The translations under genes and the position numbers were made by a program. Positions 9,599 to 17,664 of a stretch of 29,430 nt of DNA are shown here, piece by piece. The notes under the pieces are model-generated. The model searched no databases and was not told where the DNA came from. It saw nothing but the letters and a program-made list of their open reading frames with translations. Location of the stretch: contig DAVD01000028.1 in NCBI GenBank assembly GCA_002505405.1, forward strand, positions 8,260-37,689. Reading direction: 5' to 3'. The stretch's first letter is position 1; each line of letters begins with the position of its first letter. Origin of the DNA: Candidatus Poseidonia alphae. Lineage in GTDB: Archaea > Thermoplasmatota > Poseidoniia > Poseidoniales > Poseidoniaceae.

Positions 9599-10972
9599 AT
9601 GTTCGCTGATGCAATGGACCGGTTGCCCCCTCAGCCCGCACCAACACCGTTAGCAGAATACAAGCAACGGCAGGACCGACTAACTTCGCAGTTTAAGAAG
9701 GACGACTTGTTCATTCTTGCTGCACCACAAGAAGCAGTCCATTCGAACGATGTCCACTACCGGTTCAGAACTTCAAGCGATATCCTCTATCTTACAGGGT
9801 GGTTTGACCCAGAGGCATCGGTAGTTCTTCGATTCGATGAAGGAACTTGGAAAACATGTTTGTTTGTCCAACCCAAGGATACCCTCAAGGAAATTTGGGA
9901 GGGACGTCGGCCTGGTGTTGAAGGGGCTCTTGCTCACTACGCTGTTGATGAGGCTTATCCCAGTTCTGAATTGGAAGAATGCCTCAGTGCTTGGTTCCCC
10001 GAATGCAAACGAGTGTTTCATCGTGGAGGCATCAATGTTCACCTCGACGCACTGGTAGATTCGGCAATCCTTCGTCGAGATCGAGCTCGCCAGCACTTTG
10101 GAACCGGCCCCTTTGTTGTTCAAGACCCTGCCTCGCTCCTTGCGGAATTGCGATTGCGTAAATCAGCATCTGAAATTGAACAAATGAAGTACGCCAGTGA
10201 AGTAGCAAGCCTCGCCCATGAACTCGCCATGAGGCACAGCAAAAATGGCGTTAATGAAGGTCAATTACAAGCCATCATTGAGGGATTCTTCTCCTATGCA
10301 GGAGCCTCTGGGTGGGCCTACCCATCCATCGTAGGTTGCGGTGAAAATGCTACAATTCTTCATTATACGGTGAACAACGACGAATGTCGAGATGGAGAGG
10401 TCATTCTGATTGATGCTGGGGCCGAATACCGCGGTTATGCCAGCGATATTACTCGTTCTTGGCCCATTTCAGGAACGTTTACAGAGGCACAAACCGAAAT
10501 ATACAGTCTTGTTCTCAAATCCCAAGAAGCTGCTATTGCTGCTTGTAAAGTTGGAAATGCATACACCGCCCCTCACGACGAAGCACGCCGGGTCCTGGCC
10601 GAAGGACTGATTGAACTTGGTATCATCTCGCAGACCATCGACGAGGCTCTGGACCCAACAGATGGGGAACTTCGCAACTGGTACATGCACAACACCAGTC
10701 ACTGGATTGGACTTGATGTTCATGATGTTGGAGTGTACAAACCAGGCGGTACTCCAAGAACCCTTGAGTCCGGGATGTGTCTTACAGTTGAGCCGGGATT
10801 GTATTTCGGTGCTTGGCGACCTGACGTCGATTGTCCAAAACGATATGCAAACATCGGCATTCGAATTGAAGACGATGTCTTGGTAACTGAAACTGGACCG
10901 GTTGTATTGACCGAAGCATGTCCGAAAACAGTAGACGACATACAATCCATCGTCGGTCAACCTTTGTCGTGA
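9599..10972 (+). CDS. pepP: Xaa-Pro aminopeptidase (M24B metallopeptidase)
   Basis: This enzyme removes an N-terminal residue preceding proline and acts on peptides, probably in the cytoplasm since no signal peptide is present. The 457-residue length fits the family: an N-terminal creatinase-like domain (about 1-165) and a C-terminal pita-bread domain. The five metal ligands can be placed at D272 (DAGAEYRGY), D283 (SDITRSW), H368 (NTSHWIGLDVHD), E398 (VEPGLYF) and E424 (IRIEDDV). The H375 that helps catalysis is also present, so the enzyme looks active. It starts three bases after the preceding stop codon, suggesting translational coupling to the surface-protein genes. It would suit a cell that imports and digests proline-containing peptides. 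Confidence 0.93.
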   Translation: MFADAMDRLPPQPAPTPLAEYKQRQDRLTSQFKKDDLFILAAPQEAVHSNDVHYRFRTSSDILYLTGWFDPEASVVLRFDEGTWKTCLFVQPKDTLKEIWEGRRPGVEGALAHYAVDEAYPSSELEECLSAWFPECKRVFHRGGINVHLDALVDSAILRRDRARQHFGTGPFVVQDPASLLAELRLRKSASEIEQMKYASEVASLAHELAMRHSKNGVNEGQLQAIIEGFFSYAGASGWAYPSIVGCGENATILHYTVNNDECRDGEVILIDAGAEYRGYASDITRSWPISGTFTEAQTEIYSLVLKSQEAAIAACKVGNAYTAPHDEARRVLAEGLIELGIISQTIDEALDPTDGELRNWYMHNTSHWIGLDVHDVGVYKPGGTPRTLESGMCLTVEPGLYFGAWRPDVDCPKRYANIGIRIEDDVLVTETGPVVLTEACPKTVDDIQSIVGQPLS

Positions 10973-10981
10973 GGGGATTCT

Positions 10982-12175
10982 ATGAACTGGTCGGTGGTAC
11001 TGGAGCGGCAGCAGGATTGGACACCTGCGAATGCTAACCAACTCCGTTTAACAGAAGAAGAAGCAACGTTGCTCTATGAGACTGCACCGTTGCATGCTCT
11101 TATGCAGGCAGCTCACCGACGAAGACTAGCGATGCATCCTGAAGGGAAGGTCACGTATCTCATCGACCGTAATATCAACTACACGAATGTCTGTACAATC
11201 AATTGTCAATTTTGTTCATTCTATCGACCGCCTGATCACGAAGAAACCTACACTCAAACCTTTGAAGAAATCTCCAATCGCATTATCGAACTTGAAGCCA
11301 TTGGTGGAGTTCGTATCCTAATGCAAGGAGGAGTCAATCCAGATTTGCCTTTCAAATGGTACACAGACCTGATTGCTCACTTGTGCAAACAACACCCGAC
11401 CGTTCATTTGGATTGCTTTAGTCCTATTGAAATTGAAGGCATTGCCGAGGTATCAGAGATGTCTACGCTCGAAGTTCTTACACTCTTGAAAAAAGCTGGA
11501 ATGCACGGTCTTCCTGGCGGTGGGGCAGAAATGTTGGTTGAAAATGTTCGTAGCGATGTTTCCCCCAAAAAAGGACATCCTTCAAATTGGTTAAGGGTCA
11601 TGGAGGAAGCCCAATCGTTGGGACTCACCACCAGTGCAACAAACGTCATAGGGTTTGGAGAATCAATGGCTCAGCGCGTTGAACACATGGCCCGAATTCG
11701 AGAACTCCAGGATGCTTCATTGCAACACTATGGGAAAGGGTTCACTTCGTTTATTGCGTGGCCAGTTCAACTGGAGACAAACACCTTTGGAAAGCGCAAC
11801 AAGGGCCAAAACAAACACACCCTTGGTGCAGGATCAACTGAATACCTTCGCCACATTGCGATTTCCCGACTTTATCTGGATAGCATCGAACACATCCAAG
11901 CATCGTGGCCCACCATGGGTCTCGCAATTTCACAAATGGCCTTACTTGGAGGAGCTGACGATGCTGGTTCAACAATGATGGAAGAAAATGTTGTATCGGC
12001 ATCTGGAACAAAGAAATTGGAAGCCTCCGAAATTGAACTTCAAGACTCCATCCGGAGAGCAGGCTTTATCCCACAACGTAGAGACAGTGACTATCTGGCG
12101 TTGAATACGACCCTTGTTGCCGTGGATCCCAACGTGATGGCAGCACCCACACCTGATGCATCTAAGATGTCGTAG
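10982..12175 (+). CDS. mqnC: Radical SAM enzyme of the MqnC/CofH family, likely cyclic dehypoxanthinyl futalosine synthase
   Basis: The 397-residue protein has the radical-SAM cluster motif CTINCQFC (C71, C75, C78) inside RNINYTNVC...FYR. The aromatic FYR after the third cysteine and the DRNINYTNVC lead-in resemble MqnC of the futalosine menaquinone pathway more than CofH of F420 synthesis, which usually reads CKFCAFRR. Later blocks also fit: LPGGGAEML, a glycine-rich MQGGVNP, and MMEENVVSASG. MqnC closes a spiro ring from dehypoxanthine futalosine on the way to demethylmenaquinone. GAGGGG precedes the ATG. It lies nine bases after pepP and its 3' end overlaps the convergent lipoprotein gene by 14 bases. 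No other mqn gene is in the window. The alternatives are CofH or MqnE, so the family is firm but the exact member less so. Confidence 0.78.
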   Translation: MNWSVVLERQQDWTPANANQLRLTEEEATLLYETAPLHALMQAAHRRRLAMHPEGKVTYLIDRNINYTNVCTINCQFCSFYRPPDHEETYTQTFEEISNRIIELEAIGGVRILMQGGVNPDLPFKWYTDLIAHLCKQHPTVHLDCFSPIEIEGIAEVSEMSTLEVLTLLKKAGMHGLPGGGAEMLVENVRSDVSPKKGHPSNWLRVMEEAQSLGLTTSATNVIGFGESMAQRVEHMARIRELQDASLQHYGKGFTSFIAWPVQLETNTFGKRNKGQNKHTLGAGSTEYLRHIAISRLYLDSIEHIQASWPTMGLAISQMALLGGADDAGSTMMEENVVSASGTKKLEASEIELQDSIRRAGFIPQRRDSDYLALNTTLVAVDPNVMAAPTPDASKMS

Positions 12176-15100
12176 GTCCGTAGTATACGACCCATATCAC
12201 GGCACGAATGTTTCGTTGACCGTTACCAACACCGTCTGACGGCACGTATTCTTGGCCGTTGTAATAGCCCCTGTAGACCAAGTGGTTGTTGTTATCTGTA
12301 CTGTTGTCCACCCAGTCGGTAATGTCGTATGTCCATTGTTTCACGTCTTGACCGGCACACCATCCTGCCCTTCCAAATGGCCATGAGCCAAATTGGTTCG
12401 CGACTACACCGTTACGAACCTCATTTTCACAACCTTCGTTACTGTAAACGATAGGATGCCATTCATGAATTTGGTTTGACCCCATCGTGTAGTAATGTTG
12501 ATGGTCACAGAATTCGGCACAATTAGCGTTATCCTTTCCAAAACCATGGCCAGTGATGGTGGCTACGATTTCCACTTTTGTCGCCCAAGAAGGCGTGGTG
12601 AAATTGAGCTGTCGGTCGTATCTGGACTCGTTGTTATAGGTCCCGTCAAACTGCCCGCCACTGAATGCATAGGTTGCATTGATTGCCCGTTCGCCGCTTC
12701 CCCAATTACTGAACAGGAAGGTAACGGTCAAGTCCCCTTTATTTGCTCCTCCGTACTTGAAACGACGTTCTTCTCCATCGTTAATCATGAACAAATATGG
12801 AGAAATATCAGTGAGCCATTGTCCTTCTCGGCCATAGGTAGTGATCCACCTCATGATTTCTGTGTTGCACTTTGATGAATTGCTTGCATCGCAAATGTAG
12901 AGGTTTGCTAAATAATCCCATTCGTGACATCCTCCATAACTTTGGTCAGAGTTTTGGTATCGATTCTTCCGTTCATAACAAGCATGTTCGTGATACACTT
13001 CCAACGTGTCATAGGTCGAAATATCATCTGGTAAATCAAAGGTAGAATTCGTAAAAGAAGAGAATCCTCCACCCCAGCCACCGGTATGGCGTTGAAAATC
13101 AAGGACATCAATGGCGTGAACACCCGGGTCTTGTTCACGGATTTTCACAGGGAATTCTGCGACCCATTGATTGGGCTCATGGGACAGATGAAACGGGTCA
13201 TTTGATTGAGATGTCCATGCATACAGGGACCCCGTTTCCCGGGAGAGTTGAAATCTGTCAATTCCCATGAAAAACGGGTTGTTAAATGATGAAATCATTT
13301 GGCCCAAGCCACCTCCAAGATTGCTTGCATCAACGTCGATGTAGTGTATTCTGTCGTTCCATTGTTCTTCTTCGGTTGCAGTTAGGCCTGCAAGAACACT
13401 GCTGCGCTGTTGAATGACATCATTGTGATATGAGTTGTCGAATGAACCATAGAAAAGGTGCATGTTTTCAGGCAGATTGCGGATGAACTTTCCTGGGTTT
13501 TGACCCCACGTCGCTGAATTTGAAGACCCGCTTGAATCGGTATACTTGAACATGAACATGTACACATCTTGCCCGCTCCATTCGTTTTGGAAACTGTATG
13601 TTCCGCTTAATGTAGGAAATGAAAAGTTAGGGACGGTTTGCATCGGTCCGCTCAAGGCCGATGCACTGGTCCAATTCACTGGAATTTGAACGACCGCACA
13701 CCCGAGTGTATCGACGGTCCAGCGTTCGGGGGATTGCGGGCAGAGGTCAACGTTTGCAAACACTCCGTCTCCATCAAGGTCAGCACATCCGACCGTGTTA
13801 ACATTCAAGCCGGACGGGGTTCCCTCGCATTGGTCGGCTTCATCGTTAATCCCGTCTTGATCTGTATCTCGCTGAACTGCAGCACATCCCACTTCGTTTA
13901 CCGTTGTAGAATTAAGAGGAGTTTGCGGGCACAAATCCAATGTTGCACCGGTTGAATTCACATCGTTAACGCCATCGTTATCATCGTCGGTGTCCTCTGT
14001 AGAATCATTGCATCCGTCTTGGTCCCAGTCGGAGGTTGAATTTGTCTGCCAGAGAATGGTACCTTTGGGACACTGGTCGTTGATATCAACAAAGTCATCG
14101 TTGTCATCATTATCATCTTCGTCGAGGTCAGAACATCCATCTCCGTCCCAATCACTGTAATCATTTGATGACCATCCAAGCAGTCCAACGGGACACCGAT
14201 CGTCGGCGTCCAATACACCGTCTCCATCGTCATCCATGTCTTCATCAGCATCATGGCATCCATCGGAATCATAATCTGCGCTAGGTGTACTCAACCAGCC
14301 ATAGGAACCAGGGCATTGATCATGGGCGTCAAGGATTCCATCGTTGTCATCATCTTCGTCTTCACTGCTGTCTTTGCATCCATCACGGTCACCATCTGTC
14401 GCCTCGTTTGACACCCATCCCTCATCTTTTCCAATTCCTTGTGGGCAGTTGTCGTCAACCGTTGGTATTCCATCTCCATCCTCGTCATCCCCAGCTCCTT
14501 CAATCACGACCTGAGTCACGAATGTGTCACTCAGTTGGGTGAATTGACCGCAGATCGCATGGGTTGTTATCGTGAGAGTTTCAGTTGAATCAGTAAAGTC
14601 CATGAGTTTCTTCCAGGTAAAATCAGGAGTCAATCCCAAAGAACCTGTAGTGCCGTCATTGATGGTGTAGGTTAGCAAACAGGTTGTAGGGCTGTCATGT
14701 TCAACTGAACCCTCAAACCATAGTACATCGGGTTGTTCCAATACAATACGGGCTGGAGCCGTAATGATCGGAGCCTCTTCAACTGGCTCAATGACTTCAA
14801 GAAGGTGAACAAGAGATTCAATTTCCGGTACCATTGAACTTTCTCCAATGTTGGCGAATGTTAACCGAATAATATAATCACCAACAGATTCAGTGGGGAA
14901 GGATAACTTGTACCCGTCTGTTTGTTGAACCCATGTGAGTTCTTGGACGGAGGAGAATGTCGGAGAAAGAACAGATGGCGTGACATCAAACTCACCAGCA
15001 CCGATTCGTTCTACATTAACGAGAAAGGTGGCGACCTCTCCCATGGTTATGGTAGCGGGTGCAAGTGCCCATGATGCCTTGATTTCGTAGGTATTGATGA

Positions 15101-15200
15101 CCTCTTCCTCAATGATTGGTTCGGGTTCTGCTCCACTTAGGCATCCCGAGATCAACATCAGTGATACAAAAAATATGGCGGATAGACGGTGCTTGTCCAT
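12162..15200 (-). CDS. Surface lipoprotein with calcium-binding repeats and C-terminal PNGase F-like domain
   Basis: I start at the ATG at 15200, which gives 1012 residues with a lipobox (LMLISGC) right after a hydrophobic signal. A longer frame to 15269 would bury that signal and overlap the upstream gene. Order of domains: Ig-like beta region (about 25-235); about eight thrombospondin-type-3 repeats with CP turns (about 235-490); an unassigned region with a thioredoxin-like look but no catalytic Cys (about 510-700); and a peptide-N-glycosidase F-like region (about 715-1012). From memory of Elizabethkingia PNGase F, the match includes CHEWDYLANLY (D762, matching nucleophile D60), CAEFC (E896, matching E206), GRAGWC, and all six disulfide cysteines. 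The residue at the E118 position is S831. PNGase F releases N-glycans from asparagine. Display on a calcium-stiffened stalk would place it on glycoproteins outside the cell. Confidence 0.83.
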   Translation of the reverse strand: MDKHRLSAIFFVSLMLISGCLSGAEPEPIIEEEVINTYEIKASWALAPATITMGEVATFLVNVERIGAGEFDVTPSVLSPTFSSVQELTWVQQTDGYKLSFPTESVGDYIIRLTFANIGESSMVPEIESLVHLLEVIEPVEEAPIITAPARIVLEQPDVLWFEGSVEHDSPTTCLLTYTINDGTTGSLGLTPDFTWKKLMDFTDSTETLTITTHAICGQFTQLSDTFVTQVVIEGAGDDEDGDGIPTVDDNCPQGIGKDEGWVSNEATDGDRDGCKDSSEDEDDDNDGILDAHDQCPGSYGWLSTPSADYDSDGCHDADEDMDDDGDGVLDADDRCPVGLLGWSSNDYSDWDGDGCSDLDEDDNDDNDDFVDINDQCPKGTILWQTNSTSDWDQDGCNDSTEDTDDDNDGVNDVNSTGATLDLCPQTPLNSTTVNEVGCAAVQRDTDQDGINDEADQCEGTPSGLNVNTVGCADLDGDGVFANVDLCPQSPERWTVDTLGCAVVQIPVNWTSASALSGPMQTVPNFSFPTLSGTYSFQNEWSGQDVYMFMFKYTDSSGSSNSATWGQNPGKFIRNLPENMHLFYGSFDNSYHNDVIQQRSSVLAGLTATEEEQWNDRIHYIDVDASNLGGGLGQMISSFNNPFFMGIDRFQLSRETGSLYAWTSQSNDPFHLSHEPNQWVAEFPVKIREQDPGVHAIDVLDFQRHTGGWGGGFSSFTNSTFDLPDDISTYDTLEVYHEHACYERKNRYQNSDQSYGGCHEWDYLANLYICDASNSSKCNTEIMRWITTYGREGQWLTDISPYLFMINDGEERRFKYGGANKGDLTVTFLFSNWGSGERAINATYAFSGGQFDGTYNNESRYDRQLNFTTPSWATKVEIVATITGHGFGKDNANCAEFCDHQHYYTMGSNQIHEWHPIVYSNEGCENEVRNGVVANQFGSWPFGRAGWCAGQDVKQWTYDITDWVDNSTDNNNHLVYRGYYNGQEYVPSDGVGNGQRNIRAVIWVVYYGPTTS

Positions 15201-15225
15201 GACGCTTGGAGTGCCTTTCCGTCCA

Positions 15226-16383
15226 TCAATGTGTTGATGAAATGACGTCGGACTCAGAACGCCCATCATGCAACGGTAGGGTTCTCAAATTCAATTCGGT
15301 CGAGGAATGATGAGCAACCTTCAATGGTTGCACCCACAACAATGCCCCACCTTTTTCACGCTCAATACGAACGATACATTCCCAATGGATTCGGAGCAAT
15401 GGACTGCTGACCGTTCCTGGCCAAAACGGTTCAGGAGGGGACAATTCAATGGTTTCCCCCTCCTTCCAACGTTGAACGCTTCCTTGAGCCATGATTCGCA
15501 TTGGGCGTAGGTAAAGGCCACCCTTCACTTGTTGCAACTCCATGGGGGCGTCTTCACCACCTGCAGTGCCATCGTCAAGTCCTGCTTCCCAATGATGAGG
15601 GAGTTCTGTTGAGAGTCCAGGTGGTGGTTGACGTAGCGTACTACGACCAAGGGTTTCGAGCAACGATTCACGGGCGGGTGGGAGGATCCCAACGCGCCAG
15701 GTGACATCTGCATGTCTCCATCCAGCATCCCATTCTGGAAATTTGAGGTCAATTGACAACTGTTCATTTGAAACGCTGGTCTTCATAAACTGGATGTCAG
15801 GAAATTCTAAATTACGCCGAAGAAATGTGTTTTGTCGTCGGAGTTCAATTAGATTTGCGAGAACACGAATGAGGAGGGGTGCAAAAAGAAGCGGTACAAC
15901 CACTGTTGCGAGAATTGGATAATCAAGCAGCCCCCAACGTACACTTTCCAATCCATAGACAGGTACGCCAAAGAACATCAAAAGTGGTGAAATTGTGAGG
16001 TAAGCAAGACTCAACAGGAGAACTATGACGACGGAGTTGATGAATCTCCTCAAAATGTTGTGGATCGGATTGGGGATCAAGTACCATCCTCTACGTTGTC
16101 GTTTTACGATTCTTGGAAACTTATTAGATTCCAACCAAGGTTCATCTTGCACGGCGCTAAGAATTTCATCTTCGTATCTGTATCGTCGTTCAATCATCCA
16201 TGAATCTTCCTCACCCAATTTGAACGTTGGACAGTGTGAATGGAGTTCCTCTAACGCAAGGTCCTTGCTATCAAACGACCCTATGGTGACGAGATGTTCG
16301 GCTATTGGAAGCGCTTCAGGGCGCCATCGGTTCGGCTCAAATGGAGGGTATCTGATGCGTTGCTCTTCGATCAAATCAGACAC
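15226..16383 (-). CDS. Uncharacterised membrane protein with two central transmembrane helices
   Basis: This 385-residue protein starts with GTG at 16383, backed by a clear GAGGTG five bases upstream. Residues 1-112 are charged and soluble. Two hydrophobic helices lie near 113-142 and 150-180, and a long C-terminal soluble region of beta character (about 200-385) follows. The C-terminal region contains a run of prolines and PPEPFWPGTV. No enzymatic motif is recognised. It sits between the flavoprotein gene (9 bases away) and the PNGase F-like lipoprotein (25 bases away), all on the minus strand. A role in membrane or lipoprotein handling is conceivable but rests only on position. Confidence 0.72.
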   Translation of the reverse strand: MSDLIEEQRIRYPPFEPNRWRPEALPIAEHLVTIGSFDSKDLALEELHSHCPTFKLGEEDSWMIERRYRYEDEILSAVQDEPWLESNKFPRIVKRQRRGWYLIPNPIHNILRRFINSVVIVLLLSLAYLTISPLLMFFGVPVYGLESVRWGLLDYPILATVVVPLLFAPLLIRVLANLIELRRQNTFLRRNLEFPDIQFMKTSVSNEQLSIDLKFPEWDAGWRHADVTWRVGILPPARESLLETLGRSTLRQPPPGLSTELPHHWEAGLDDGTAGGEDAPMELQQVKGGLYLRPMRIMAQGSVQRWKEGETIELSPPEPFWPGTVSSPLLRIHWECIVRIEREKGGALLWVQPLKVAHHSSTELNLRTLPLHDGRSESDVISSTH

Positions 16384-16392
16384 AACAACACC

Positions 16393-17607
16393 TCAAGAAA
16401 GCAATAATTTAACACCAGCACGCAGGGCTAATTTACGAAATGCTGGGACGTTTTTTAGTAGGGCCATACCGAGGGGAACAGGTTTTTCGATATCACCGAT
16501 TTCATTGATGAGTTGCAATGTATCGGGGTGCGAAAAGTTAGCAAAATGCTTGTCCAATGCATCATCTGTGCAATCGCTAACCAACAAATTACGTAGCGCT
16601 CGTGCTCGGTCCTGTTCCTTTTTCATAGCGTCCCAAGATTTCTTGGTGATGCTTCGAAGATGAGCCTGGGAAAGGTTATCCTCTTGAATGGCTTTTGTGA
16701 GTGGCTGAAGAATGGATTGAATCTGGTGGAACCCAGGGCCTATTCCCCCACCTGTCGTAGGTTTGGCCATTCCTGCTGCATCTCCCAGTAGGATCACTCG
16801 GTCTTTGACAGGCTTCTTCACCATTCCAGAGGGCACTGGCCCACAATATCTTGCAACTTCTTTAACATCTTCAAAACGTTCCTTCCATAAGGGGTGATGG
16901 AGCAAATCATCGTAACACGATTCAATGCTCCGTCCTGCAAGATGTTTAGCAGTTGACCATATACCGATTCTATGGGTTCCAAATCCTGAAGGGATAACCC
17001 ATGCAAAAAATCCCGGTGCGATCTCTGAACCGCTGTACATTTCGAGCCATCGATCTCGGCCCTTGTAACCAACAACTTCGGTTTGGAAACCTATCATCAG
17101 TTCCTTGGGGTGGCCCATCTTGAACGTTCGTCTGGTCCAACTGTGGGCTCCGTCTGCCCCAATGAGCAATTTTGTGCGTATTTGGTGAAGCGTTCCATTT
17201 CTCTTGACTTGAAGTTGGCAGTGGGTTGGGAATACCTCAACGGCTGTCGGAACTGTATTGACCCATATATGGGCGCCAGCTTCGATTCCTTGTTGAACAA
17301 CGGCTTGATCAAATCGCTTTCGGCATACAACGTATGTTCGTAGCGTTCCTTCTGTTCCTACGGGTACCAAAGTACCACTTGGTCCGTGGATTAAGGCACC
17401 ATCCACTTCTTCAAGTACGGTTTCATGAACACCAACGGCATTCATCGCTGACGGTGTGACGAGACCGGCGCATTGGAATGGACGACCGATTTCATTGTGT
17501 TCTTCGATCATCAGAACGCGCAATCCTTCACCGGCGAGTAAGGTTGCTGCTCGTCCTCCGATTGGTCCAGCACCCACGATGACAACATCGAACTGGTGCT
17601 CTTCCAT
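16393..17607 (-). CDS. Geranylgeranyl reductase family FAD-dependent oxidoreductase
   Basis: The protein has 404 residues, the usual family length. An N-terminal Rossmann motif (VVIVGAGPIGG, residues 9-19) and the later FAD motif (GDAAGMAKPTTGGGIGPG) mark the p-hydroxybenzoate-hydroxylase fold. The family pattern around the active site is represented by GFFAWVIPSG, where YxWxFP is typical. In archaea these enzymes saturate geranylgeranyl chains of membrane ether lipids, while close relatives reduce menaquinone side chains. Given the MqnC-like gene nearby, either substrate is possible. It heads a minus-strand run with the two membrane or lipoprotein genes that follow. The start ATG has no strong ribosome-binding site. 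Confidence 0.88.
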   Translation of the reverse strand: MEEHQFDVVIVGAGPIGGRAATLLAGEGLRVLMIEEHNEIGRPFQCAGLVTPSAMNAVGVHETVLEEVDGALIHGPSGTLVPVGTEGTLRTYVVCRKRFDQAVVQQGIEAGAHIWVNTVPTAVEVFPTHCQLQVKRNGTLHQIRTKLLIGADGAHSWTRRTFKMGHPKELMIGFQTEVVGYKGRDRWLEMYSGSEIAPGFFAWVIPSGFGTHRIGIWSTAKHLAGRSIESCYDDLLHHPLWKERFEDVKEVARYCGPVPSGMVKKPVKDRVILLGDAAGMAKPTTGGGIGPGFHQIQSILQPLTKAIQEDNLSQAHLRSITKKSWDAMKKEQDRARALRNLLVSDCTDDALDKHFANFSHPDTLQLINEIGDIEKPVPLGMALLKNVPAFRKLALRAGVKLLLS

Positions 17608-17664
17608 GGTGAATTGTCATCGCGCCCCTCGCTTGAATCTTACCACAGGATTGTGTGGATTGGT

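Noticed and set aside
10469..11041. 190-codon minus-strand open frame across pepP and the radical-SAM gene
   Set aside because: Both sense genes carry intact catalytic motifs through this stretch; the antisense frame has no recognisable family features.
15201..15269. N-terminal extension of the PNGase F-like lipoprotein
   Set aside because: It would place 23 residues before the lipoprotein signal and overlap the upstream gene; the start at 15200 gives a proper lipobox signal.
17643..17662. Short hairpin CCACA/TGTGG between the topoisomerase end and the flavoprotein start, as a terminator
   Set aside because: The stem is only five base pairs and no clear T-run follows on the minus strand.
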